From Candidatus Arcticimaribacter sp. (GTDB lineage Bacteria > Bacteroidota > Bacteroidia > Flavobacteriales > Flavobacteriaceae): 6,189 nt of DNA. Position 1 is the stretch's first letter; the number at the start of each line of letters is the position of its first letter. The notes under the pieces are model-generated. The model ran no database searches. It saw only the letters and a list, made by a program, of their open reading frames with translations, and had not been told where the DNA came from. The stretch covers positions 1 through 6,189 of the forward strand of contig WTJB01000196.1 of the NCBI GenBank assembly GCA_011526335.1, written 5' to 3'. The position numbers and the translations under genes were made by a program. Below are positions 1 through 6,189 of the stretch, piece by piece.

Positions 1-963
1 GTTTGCATTGTATGCGTCGAGTAAAATCCGGTTGGTGTCGGTTATTCTCCATTCCGAGCGGTTGTTTTTGGGTTCATACCCCTCGATACCTTTTTTGATT
101 TCTGTTGGATTTAGTTTAAAGTGTGCTCCAATAACGACTGCTATGCCGATATTGGTGAGATTGTATTCTCCCCTAATTTTGGGATGTATTTTAGTGCCTT
201 CAAAAACCAATTCCAGTTCTTCTTCTTCTAAAACATTCCCTTCTAGGAAGTAATCTGCTGTTTGGTTTTTAAAACTAAATCCTATGGTTTTAAGTTGTTT
301 CGTTTTCTCCACTTGTAGGGAATCATCGGCATTGATAAAGCCTAAGCTGCCTGTCCTTTTCAATTGAAGATACAGTTCAGATTTCCCCTCAATAACGCCT
401 TCAATACCCCCAAAGCCTTCTAAATGGGCTTTCCCGAAATTTGTAATATAACCGTGGGTGGGTTGGCTTAATGCAGCCAGTTTTTCAATTTCTTTTTTAT
501 GGTTAGCGCCCATTTCAATAATAGCGATCTCCGTACTTGAATCTATACGAAGCAAAGTAAGGGGGACACCTATATGATTGTTTAAATTTCCTTCCGTCGC
601 CAAAACCTTATACTTTTCTGCCAACACGGATCGAATCAATTCTTTCGTTGTCGTTTTTCCGTTTGATCCAGTCAGACCAATGATGGGAATAGAAAATTGT
701 TCTCTGTGGTATTTTCCAAGTTGCTGAAGCGCTTCAAGGCTGTTTTCTGACCAGATCATCTGGGGGTGGTCTTCTTCGTAAACGGCACTATCATCCACCA
801 ATACATAAGCCGCTCCTTTTTGCAAGGCTTCTTTTGCAAACTGATTTCCATTAAAATTTGCCCCACGCAGACAAATAAAGAAACAGTCTTTTTGAATTTT
901 TCTTGTGTCGGTAACTACCCCAGTGGTGTTCAGGTATTTTATGTGTAAATCCTTGATATTCAT
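1..963 (-). CDS. murF: UDP-N-acetylmuramoyl-tripeptide--D-alanyl-D-alanine ligase MurF (3' end beyond window)
   Basis: MurF is a cytoplasmic ATP-dependent ligase that adds D-Ala-D-Ala to the UDP-MurNAc-tripeptide, the last step in making the peptidoglycan pentapeptide precursor. The frame is open for 321 codons from ATG at 963 and runs off the left edge; the family is usually about 420-450 residues, so most of the C-terminal domain is missing. Visible in the translation are the N-terminal substrate-binding motif TDTRK (18-22), the ATP-binding P-loop TGSNGKTT (98-105), EMGANH (150-155), the lysine in EGKSE (K194) that aligns with the carbamylated lysine of Mur ligases, GEYNLTNI (265-272), NNRSE (300-304 region) and DAYNAN at the edge (316-321). 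The start is firm: an in-frame stop lies seven codons upstream, and MNIKDL fits the family N-terminus. It lies 43 nt downstream of gldJ on the same strand, but an intrinsic terminator intervenes and no Shine-Dalgarno sequence is present. Confidence 0.96.
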   Translation of the reverse strand, partial: MNIKDLHIKYLNTTGVVTDTRKIQKDCFFICLRGANFNGNQFAKEALQKGAAYVLVDDSAVYEEDHPQMIWSENSLEALQQLGKYHREQFSIPIIGLTGSNGKTTTKELIRSVLAEKYKVLATEGNLNNHIGVPLTLLRIDSSTEIAIIEMGANHKKEIEKLAALSQPTHGYITNFGKAHLEGFGGIEGVIEGKSELYLQLKRTGSLGFINADDSLQVEKTKQLKTIGFSFKNQTADYFLEGNVLEEEELELVFEGTKIHPKIRGEYNLTNIGIAVVIGAHFKLNPTEIKKGIEGYEPKNNRSEWRITDTNRILLDAYNAN

Positions 964-965
964 GT

Positions 966-993
966 AAAAAAAAAGGCATTTTTAAATGCCTTT
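966..993 (-). terminator. Intrinsic terminator between gldJ and murF
   Basis: Perfect inverted repeat: aaaggcattt (972-981) pairs with aaatgccttt (984-993), in practice a 9-bp stem with a 4-nt loop. Read on the minus strand, the 3' arm runs into nine consecutive T (974 down to 966). It starts 13 nt after the gldJ stop codon, so it should end the gldJ transcript. The T-tract stops only two bases before the murF ATG, so the hairpin occupies the place of a murF leader. On the plus strand the hairpin is not followed by a T-run of similar quality. Confidence 0.88.
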
Positions 994-1006
994 CGTTTGT
1001 CTTTAT

Positions 1007-2698
1007 TTAACCTCTTCGCTTGTGTCGTGCTGTTTTCTTTGCTTTGCTCTTAGACCCTAAACGTGTCATTGCACATCGGAAACCTATATAATCAGTAGCA
1101 ATGTACTGCGGTAAGTATCTTCTTTGTGCAGGGTCTAGCCAATAGGCACGGTCTTTCCATGAACCTCCTTTGTAGACCCGAACTTCATCGGTTATAAGGG
1201 AAGTACGATCGTTGCTTTTATCAATAGAGCGTTTGTAATCTACGGTTCCATCATCTTTAAACTCCAGTTTATGACTAGGCGCATCATACATTGTAGAGGT
1301 GATGGGACGACCGTCTGCTGTTTTTTCAAGATCCAATTCAGGGTTGCTTCCTAAACGATAGTCTCGAGTAGAGCCCAAGTCTCCATCTCTGTAGTTTCGG
1401 TTGTCACTTTTGGTAAAGTTTTGACGTAAAAAAGTTTCTTCATCGTCAATGTCTACTTTTTCTAATTGTCCAGGAATACGTTTTAGAAGCACCTTTCCGT
1501 TGGGTAGGGTGTCATACTGCAATTGGTCTGGAGAAATAACCACGGCTTTTCCGTCTTCTCCTATGACCTCTTTCAGGTAGATATTTCCCCTGTAATAGTT
1601 GAAGTCACTGGCTTCATCATCTACAATAGGACGATAAACATCCGATACCCATTCGGCAACATTTCCAGCCATATCATACACCCCAAAGTCATTCGGAGGG
1701 TATTGTTTTACTTGTATGGTGATGTCTGCTCCGTCGTCAGACCATCCTGCGATTCCGCCGTAGTCTCCCTTTCCTAATTTAAAGTTGGCCAATTGGTCTC
1801 CCTCTGTTCTTCGTTCGCTAGAACGGGTATACTCTCCTTGCCAAGGGTATTTCTTTTTACCTCGATAAGTGTTGTACTCACGATCGCCGATTAGGGCCAA
1901 GGCCGCATATTCCCATTCGGTTTCGGTAGGAAGTCGGTAAGAAGGAAGCAATACCCCTTTTTCAACTCCAGCGTAAACTTTAACCTCAGAAGTATCTACT
2001 TTTTTGATTCCTTTTTTACCTACCAATGAATCTATTTTTCCGCCATAGGTGGTTTCGGGAACTTTAAGGTAAGCACTCGTACTGAAGGTACTGTTCGCAT
2101 CTACTTGCTCGTATCGTACATCTTTTTGAAGATAAGCTTCTCTTTCAAGAATAAATTCGTTTACTCTATCGGTACGCCATTCAGCGAATTGAACGGCCTG
2201 TAACCAGTTTACCCCAACAACAGGATATTCGGCATAAGCGGGGTGACGAAGATAGTTTGTGGTGAGTTCTTCAACATACCCCAACTGATTTCTCCAAACT
2301 AGGGTATCGGGAAGTGCTCCTTCGTATATCTGGCGGTAGTCAAGATTTTCTTTTGGAAAAACAAATTCTAACCAATCCAAATATTCCATATACATGATGT
2401 TGGTTACTTCAGTCTCATCAATATAAAAAGACATTACATGTTGCCTTGTGGGGGTGTTGTTCCAGTCATGCATTACATCATCCTGAACTTGACCTTTGGT
2501 AAAAGTACCTCCCTCAATAAAAACCAACCCAGGGCCAGTTTCTTGATCTTCAAAATCTGTATTGTATTGAAATCCACCCTTTTTTGAGTTGATGCTCCAG
2601 CCTGTAGCACGGGACTGACTGTTTTTTCCGCAACTAGTTACAATAAAGGCTAGTAGCGCGATGGATAGAACGTTTTTTGAAAATAGTTTCATCTTCAT
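1007..2698 (-). CDS. gldJ: Gliding motility lipoprotein GldJ (FGE/SUMF1-like fold)
   Basis: GldJ is a lipoprotein of the flavobacterial gliding apparatus and is also needed for a stable type IX secretion system, being linked to GldK. The 563-residue product matches the family's usual size. It begins with a lipoprotein signal peptide: a positive start, a hydrophobic stretch (about 10-19) and a lipobox VTSC with the lipidated cysteine at C23. From about residue 57 to 545 it shows the formylglycine-generating-enzyme (SUMF1) fold: GLVFIEGGTF (57-66), YPVVGVNW (158-165), RLPTETEWEYAA (255-266), YDMAGNVAEW (341-350), KGGSW (510-514) and GFRC (539-542). An insertion of about 150 residues lies between the last two blocks. 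The two catalytic cysteines of true FGE are absent (W520 and Q525 in their places), so it should be structural and not an enzyme. It ends in a strongly basic tail (550-563). A second possible start lies at codon 3; the first is kept because it adds a lysine to the signal peptide. Upstream, porV diverges from it. Confidence 0.96.
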   Translation of the reverse strand: MKMKLFSKNVLSIALLAFIVTSCGKNSQSRATGWSINSKKGGFQYNTDFEDQETGPGLVFIEGGTFTKGQVQDDVMHDWNNTPTRQHVMSFYIDETEVTNIMYMEYLDWLEFVFPKENLDYRQIYEGALPDTLVWRNQLGYVEELTTNYLRHPAYAEYPVVGVNWLQAVQFAEWRTDRVNEFILEREAYLQKDVRYEQVDANSTFSTSAYLKVPETTYGGKIDSLVGKKGIKKVDTSEVKVYAGVEKGVLLPSYRLPTETEWEYAALALIGDREYNTYRGKKKYPWQGEYTRSSERRTEGDQLANFKLGKGDYGGIAGWSDDGADITIQVKQYPPNDFGVYDMAGNVAEWVSDVYRPIVDDEASDFNYYRGNIYLKEVIGEDGKAVVISPDQLQYDTLPNGKVLLKRIPGQLEKVDIDDEETFLRQNFTKSDNRNYRDGDLGSTRDYRLGSNPELDLEKTADGRPITSTMYDAPSHKLEFKDDGTVDYKRSIDKSNDRTSLITDEVRVYKGGSWKDRAYWLDPAQRRYLPQYIATDYIGFRCAMTRLGSKSKAKKTARHKRRG

Positions 2699-2899
2699 AT
2701 GTATCTTTTTAGACCCTATAGGACTTAAAATTAGTGCAATTTACAAAATATATGTTCCATCACTACACTTTTGGGGGCATAGATGGTAACACAATAATAC
2801 CTTAATATAACGAGGAAAATTTCATTTTATTACGTTCAAGCAAAGAATGATCGATATTCCGGTATAAGATTTTCTGTTTTTTTCCGTTAAGTAAAATGT
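2699..2899. promoter_or_regulatory. Divergent gldJ/porV intergenic region, promoters presumed
   Basis: These 201 bp separate two divergently transcribed genes and must carry, or closely flank, both promoters. The region is AT-rich. On the minus strand, TATATTTTG (2752 to 2744) resembles the Bacteroidota -7 element TAnnTTTG with one extra base, about 45 nt before the gldJ start, but I see no matching -33 TTTG. For porV I find no convincing -7 element. The porV start is preceded by GTAAAATGT, A-rich with no Shine-Dalgarno sequence. There is no recognisable gene or piece of porU here, although porU usually occupies this position in flavobacteria. Confidence 0.45.
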
Positions 2900-4075
2900 A
2901 TGAATACGATGTTCTCTGGCTTAAGGCAACTCTTTATTGTGTTTTTAGTGCTATTTTTTGTGCAAATCCATGCACAAAACAATAGCCGTGTCATTACCAC
3001 AGGGGTCCCTTTTTTGTTGATCACTCCAGATGCTAGAGCAGCGGGGATGGGCGAGCTAGGGGTAGCTACTTCTGCTGACGTATATGCGCAACAATGGAAC
3101 CCTTCAAAATATGTTTTTGCAAAAAACACTACTGGAGTAGGAATCAGTTACACTCCTTATTTAAGTAAACTTGTCGATGATATTTTCTTAGCAAACATTA
3201 CGTATTACAAACAAAATTCTGAGCGCAGTGCTTGGGGGACCAGTTTAAAATATTTTAGTCTTGGGGACATACAATTCAATGATTTGATTGGCGGAAATAT
3301 AATTCAACAAGGGGTAGAACGCCCCAATGAGTTGACCCTCGATATATCGTATGGTCTAAAATTAAATGACCATTTTTCTCTTTCTGTAGCCGGAAGATTT
3401 ATTCGTTCAGACTTAAAGCTTTCTACAGATGTAGATGCTACAGCAGCAACCACCCTAGGGGTAGATATTTCGGGTTTTTATCGTGGAGATCGTTTTGACT
3501 TTCTGGACTTGGAAAGCCGAATGCGATACGGATTTAATATTTCGAATATTGGGCCACGCCTTAAATACGATGAAGGAGGACGAAAGAATTTTATTCCCAC
3601 CAACCTAAAATTAGGGACTGGAATGGAACTTTTTTTAGAAGACAATAGTCAATTGCATCTAAATTTTGAAGTCAATAAGCTTTTAGTTCCCTCTCCCGTA
3701 GCGACTTATGATGAAGAAGACGGAACTTTTTTAGGGTATCAACAACCTGACATCAGCTTTTTATCTGGAATTACCACTTCTTTTAGTGACGCTCCTGGGG
3801 GCTTTAGTGAAGAGCTAAAAGAAATTACCTGGGCTATTGGGGCAGAATATGTTTTTCAAGAGGCATTTGCCTTTAGAACAGGGTATTTTCATGAAAGTGT
3901 ACAAAAGGGATCTAGAAAATTCTTAACCTTGGGTACTGGATTTGCTTTAAATTATACTCAAATTGATATTTCCTATTTATTTTCAACCTCAAAGGTGAGA
4001 AACCCACTGGAGAATACATTGCGATTTTCATTGACTTTCCATCTCAATGGAGGCTTGCAAAATGAGGAAGAATAA
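2900..4075 (+). CDS. porV: Type IX secretion system outer-membrane protein PorV (LptO)
   Basis: PorV is an outer-membrane beta-barrel protein of the FadL-like group. In the T9SS it binds cargo leaving the SprA translocon and carries it to the attachment complex, where the sortase PorU removes the C-terminal signal. The 391-residue length is normal. Residues 1-25 form a signal peptide with a long hydrophobic core and likely cleavage at IHA|QNN. The hallmark N-terminal PorV block follows at about 35-71: GVPFLLITPDARAAGMGE, then TSADVYAQQWNPSKY. The rest is alternating amphipathic beta-strands, ending in LRFSLTFHL (a typical last strand) and a short acidic tail. ATG at 2900 is chosen; ATG at 2909 (codon 4) would also leave an intact signal peptide. 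A strong terminator follows 25 nt after the stop, so it appears to be transcribed alone. Its usual partner gene porU is not next to it here. Confidence 0.95.
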   Translation: MNTMFSGLRQLFIVFLVLFFVQIHAQNNSRVITTGVPFLLITPDARAAGMGELGVATSADVYAQQWNPSKYVFAKNTTGVGISYTPYLSKLVDDIFLANITYYKQNSERSAWGTSLKYFSLGDIQFNDLIGGNIIQQGVERPNELTLDISYGLKLNDHFSLSVAGRFIRSDLKLSTDVDATAATTLGVDISGFYRGDRFDFLDLESRMRYGFNISNIGPRLKYDEGGRKNFIPTNLKLGTGMELFLEDNSQLHLNFEVNKLLVPSPVATYDEEDGTFLGYQQPDISFLSGITTSFSDAPGGFSEELKEITWAIGAEYVFQEAFAFRTGYFHESVQKGSRKFLTLGTGFALNYTQIDISYLFSTSKVRNPLENTLRFSLTFHLNGGLQNEEE

Positions 4076-4100
4076 CTTTATTTGACAAAGTACAATGCCA

Positions 4101-4135
4101 TGCTTTGTTTTATTTAAAACAAAGCACACTTTTTT
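4101..4135 (+). terminator. Intrinsic terminator after porV
   Basis: An 11-bp perfect stem, tgctttgtttt (4101-4111) pairing with aaaacaaagca (4116-4126), has a 4-nt loop and is followed after three bases by six T (4130-4135). It begins 25 nt past the porV stop codon and should separate porV from the pdhA-pdhC transcript. Confidence 0.85.
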
Positions 4136-4160
4136 GGTATAATTTTAAGTAGTATTTTTG
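4133..4160 (+). promoter_or_regulatory. Probable pdhA promoter (Bacteroidota -33/-7 type)
   Basis: TATTTTTG at 4153-4160 is an exact match to the Bacteroidota -7 consensus TAnnTTTG recognised by the primary sigma factor of this phylum. A TTTG at 4133-4136 lies 16 nt upstream, slightly closer than is typical for the -33 element. Transcription would start near 4166-4168 and give a leader of about 30 nt before the pdhA ATG at 4196. The -33 element overlaps the last bases of the porV terminator T-run. Confidence 0.62.
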
Positions 4161-4195
4161 CAGGACTATATCAACAAAACTAATCACCAAATTGG

Positions 4196-5197
4196 ATGAA
4201 AAAAATAACGAAACAAACTTATCTCGACTGGTATAAAGACATGCTCTTTTGGCGAAAGTTTGAAGACAAACTTGCCGCTGTTTATATACAACAGAAGGTA
4301 AGAGGATTCCTTCACCTGTACAATGGGCAAGAAGCCATCTTGGCTGGTGCATTACACGCGATGGAATTGGGCAAAGATCGTATGATTACCGCCTATAGAA
4401 ATCACGTACAACCCATAGGAATGGGCGTTGACCCCAAAAGAGTAATGGCCGAATTATATGGGAAAGCCACCGGGACTTCCAATGGTTTAGGGGGCTCTAT
4501 GCATATCTTTTCGAAAGAGCACCGTTTTCATGGAGGCCACGGAATTGTTGGAGGACAAATTCCGCTAGGGGCTGGAATGGCTTTTGGAGATAAGTACTTC
4601 AATACGGGTGCCGTTACCCTTTGTTTTATGGGGGATGGAGCAGTACGTCAAGGATCTTTACACGAGACCTTAAACTTAGCTACCCTGTGGGAATTGCCTG
4701 TTGTATTTGTTGTAGAAAACAATGGCTATGCCATGGGAACTTCAGTAGCACGTACGGCGAGTCACCAAGAAATTTGGAAATTGGGCTTAGGGTATGAAAT
4801 GCCTTGTGGTCCTGTTGATGGTATGGATCCTGTTGCAGTTGCAGAGGCACTTGATAAAGCCATGCAACATGCGCGTGATGGAAAAGGTCCTTCGTTTTTA
4901 GAAATGAAAACCTACAGATATAGAGGCCACTCAATGTCCGATGCACAGCACTATCGTACCAAACAAGAAGTTGAAGATTACCGTAAAATCGATCCGATCA
5001 CGCAGGTAAAGACGATAATTTTAGATAAAAAATATGCTACACAGGCAGATTTAGATGCTATTGATGCAGAGATAAAAGCAAGAGTAGCCGAATGTGAAAA
5101 ATTTGCGGAAGAATCGCCATATCCAGAAAAGTCTGTGATGTACGATGCTGTTTATGAGCAAAAGAATTACCCATTTATACAACATAAACTCGACTAA
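4196..5197 (+). CDS. pdhA: Pyruvate dehydrogenase E1 component, alpha subunit
   Basis: PdhA with PdhB forms the thiamine-diphosphate-dependent E1 of the cytoplasmic pyruvate dehydrogenase complex, which decarboxylates pyruvate and reductively acetylates the lipoyl groups of E2. At 333 residues it has the normal length of a heterotetrameric E1-alpha. Visible motifs: YNGQEA (42-47), TAYRNH (65-70), the GHGIVGGQIPLGAG block (114-127), and the thiamine-diphosphate/Mg motif starting GDG (146-148) and ending NN (175-176). The loop YRGHSMSDA (242-250) corresponds to the E1-alpha phosphorylation loop of mitochondrial enzymes; no kinase gene is visible here, so this shows kinship and not regulation. 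It has its own likely promoter and is followed after two bases by pdhC, so the two are probably one operon. The E1-beta gene pdhB is not in the window; in this phylum it commonly lies elsewhere. No Shine-Dalgarno sequence precedes the start. Confidence 0.96.
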   Translation: MKKITKQTYLDWYKDMLFWRKFEDKLAAVYIQQKVRGFLHLYNGQEAILAGALHAMELGKDRMITAYRNHVQPIGMGVDPKRVMAELYGKATGTSNGLGGSMHIFSKEHRFHGGHGIVGGQIPLGAGMAFGDKYFNTGAVTLCFMGDGAVRQGSLHETLNLATLWELPVVFVVENNGYAMGTSVARTASHQEIWKLGLGYEMPCGPVDGMDPVAVAEALDKAMQHARDGKGPSFLEMKTYRYRGHSMSDAQHYRTKQEVEDYRKIDPITQVKTIILDKKYATQADLDAIDAEIKARVAECEKFAEESPYPEKSVMYDAVYEQKNYPFIQHKLD

Positions 5198-5199
5198 TC

Positions 5200-6189
5200 A
5201 TGGCAGAAATCATAACAATGCCTCGTTTGAGCGATACCATGGAAGAAGGAACTGTAGCTTCGTGGTTAAAGAAAGTAGGAGATAAAGTAAACGAAGGTGA
5301 TATCCTAGCCGAAATTGAAACCGATAAGGCCACGATGGAGTTTGAAGCTTTTTTTGAAGGAACTTTATTGCACATTGGGATTGAGGAAGGTGGAACAGCT
5401 CCCGTAGATAGTTTATTGGCTATTATTGGGGAAGAAGGCGAAGATATCTCAGGACTTCTTTCGGGAGATGCAGAGGCTGCAGCCCCCAAAGAAGAAAGTG
5501 CGCCCGTTGCAGAAAATACAGCTGCTTTGGAAAAACCTGAAAATGTAGAGATCATTACCATGCCACGTTTAAGTGATACCATGGAAGAAGGGACTGTTGC
5601 TAGCTGGTTAAAACAAGTGGGCGATACCGTTTCGGAAGGCGATATATTGGCTGAAATTGAAACCGATAAAGCCACTATGGAATTTGAATCTTTTTACAAC
5701 GGTACGCTGCTTCATATTGGTATAGAAGAAGGCGCATCGGCCAAAGTAGATAGCTTATTGGCTATTATTGGTGATAAAGGGACAGATGTAGAGGCGGCTT
5801 TGGCTTATGCAAATCAGAGTACTGAAGCACAACCAAAAACGGAAACAGTTGCAGCACCAGAACCTGTTTCAACTCCAGAACCCACCCCAGTTGCTGCACC
5901 CGCGCCTGTGGCACAGCAAACGGTTTCTGCACCCGTTACCACTGCGGCTTCCGCTTCTGGACGAATCATTGCTTCTCCATTGGCTAAAAAACTAGCCGAA
6001 GAAAAAGGCATTGCAATTGCCAATGTAAAAGGATTAGGAGATGGCGGACGAATCATAAAAAGAGATATAGAATCTTTCGTGCCCTCTGCACATACCGCTG
6101 CTTTTGCGCCTACAGGAATTGAGTCAGTGACAGAGTTGGCCAATAGTCAAATGCGTAAAACCATAGCCAAGCGACTATCTGCTTCTAAA
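5200..6189 (+). CDS. pdhC: Pyruvate dehydrogenase E2, dihydrolipoamide acetyltransferase (3' end beyond window)
   Basis: E2 is the core of the pyruvate dehydrogenase complex and transfers the acetyl group from lipoyl-lysine to CoA. The frame is open for 330 codons to the right edge. In order it contains lipoyl domain 1 (3-80; ETDKATME with lipoylated K43), an acidic/Ala linker (81-116), lipoyl domain 2 (117-194; the same motif with K157), an Ala/Pro/Thr-rich flexible linker (about 205-254), a peripheral-subunit-binding domain (about 255-292, IIASPLAKKLAEEKG to RIIKRDI), and the beginning of the catalytic acetyltransferase domain (QMRKTIAKRLSASK, 317-330). The catalytic HxxxDG region lies outside the window; full-length relatives are roughly 530-560 residues. 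ATG at 5200 lies two bases after the pdhA stop and begins directly at the lipoyl fold, so the start is secure and coupling with pdhA is likely. The symbol follows the usual Bacteroidota naming; aceF is equivalent. Confidence 0.96.
   Translation, partial: MAEIITMPRLSDTMEEGTVASWLKKVGDKVNEGDILAEIETDKATMEFEAFFEGTLLHIGIEEGGTAPVDSLLAIIGEEGEDISGLLSGDAEAAAPKEESAPVAENTAALEKPENVEIITMPRLSDTMEEGTVASWLKQVGDTVSEGDILAEIETDKATMEFESFYNGTLLHIGIEEGASAKVDSLLAIIGDKGTDVEAALAYANQSTEAQPKTETVAAPEPVSTPEPTPVAAPAPVAQQTVSAPVTTAASASGRIIASPLAKKLAEEKGIAIANVKGLGDGGRIIKRDIESFVPSAHTAAFAPTGIESVTELANSQMRKTIAKRLSASK
5206..5781 (+). repeat. Tandem duplicated lipoyl-domain coding unit inside pdhC
   Basis: Copy 1 is 5206-5439 and copy 2 is 5548-5781, an offset of 342 bp. 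By eye the encoded 78-residue units agree at 67 positions (about 86%), with the first 22 residues identical, and no gap is needed. At the DNA level they differ at many third codon positions, for example in the codons for GDILAEIETDKATMEFE, so this is an old protein-level duplication and not a recent or assembly duplication. Confidence 0.93.

Noticed and set aside
766..948. Plus-strand open frame opposite the murF 5' end.
   Set aside because: It is opposite a strongly conserved MurF N-terminus and has no recognisable product.
2855..2866. Imperfect palindrome tattccggtata in the gldJ/porV intergenic region, a possible operator.
   Set aside because: Only 12 bp with one mismatched pair, no second copy in the window, and no known regulator site that I can match.
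2798..2890. A 30-codon open stretch on the plus strand just before porV, ending in GIRFSVFFR and a stop, resembling the last strand of an outer-membrane protein and thus a possible remnant of an upstream gene.
   Set aside because: It has no start codon in frame after the preceding stop at 2795-2797, a run this short is expected by chance in AT-rich DNA, and the ending does not resemble the PorU C-terminus as I know it.
4919..4948. Serines in the PdhA loop YRGHSMSDA as a possible phosphorylation switch, as in mitochondrial E1-alpha.
   Set aside because: The loop is conserved for cofactor binding across E1-alpha proteins, and nothing in the window points to a dedicated kinase or phosphatase.
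5175..5675. Long open frame on the minus strand (166 codons) opposite pdhC, with internal repetition.
   Set aside because: It is the reverse complement of the two lipoyl domains; the repetition is inherited from pdhC, the composition is Ser/Ala-rich low complexity, and no family is recognisable.
5814..6143. Minus-strand open frame (109 codons) opposite the Ala/Pro linker of pdhC.
   Set aside because: It arises from the GC-richer repetitive linker codons; the product is Ala/Gly/Val low complexity, and the plus strand clearly codes for E2.

Overview
The window looks like chromosomal core sequence from a member of the Bacteroidota, most likely Flavobacteriaceae. The evidence is the content: gldJ (gliding motility lipoprotein) and porV (type IX secretion, T9SS) are diagnostic of that group. 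In support, genes lack Shine-Dalgarno sequences, starts are A-rich, and there is a TAnnTTTG-type -7 promoter element in front of pdhA. Base composition and codon use look even across the window. I see no mobile element, tRNA, rRNA, CRISPR array or phage gene.

Left part, minus strand: gldJ (1007-2698) is followed by murF (963 to the left edge, 3' end outside the window). A strong intrinsic terminator fills almost the whole 43-nt gap between them, and its U-tract ends two bases before the murF start codon. Middle: a 201-bp AT-rich divergent intergenic region separates gldJ from porV (2900-4075, plus strand). Right part, plus strand: after the porV terminator and a probable promoter come pdhA (4196-5197) and, two bases later, pdhC (5200 to the right edge, 3' end outside the window). 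The pdhC product has two near-identical lipoyl domains.

Functionally there are three blocks: peptidoglycan precursor synthesis (MurF), gliding/T9SS machinery (GldJ lipoprotein and PorV outer-membrane shuttle), and pyruvate oxidation to acetyl-CoA (E1-alpha and E2 of pyruvate dehydrogenase). This order resembles a neighbourhood I know from flavobacteria, but porU (the T9SS sortase gene that usually lies between gldJ and porV) and cdd (cytidine deaminase, usually between porV and pdhA) are missing. I found no new type of system; the missing porU and the terminator touching the murF start are the points most worth checking.
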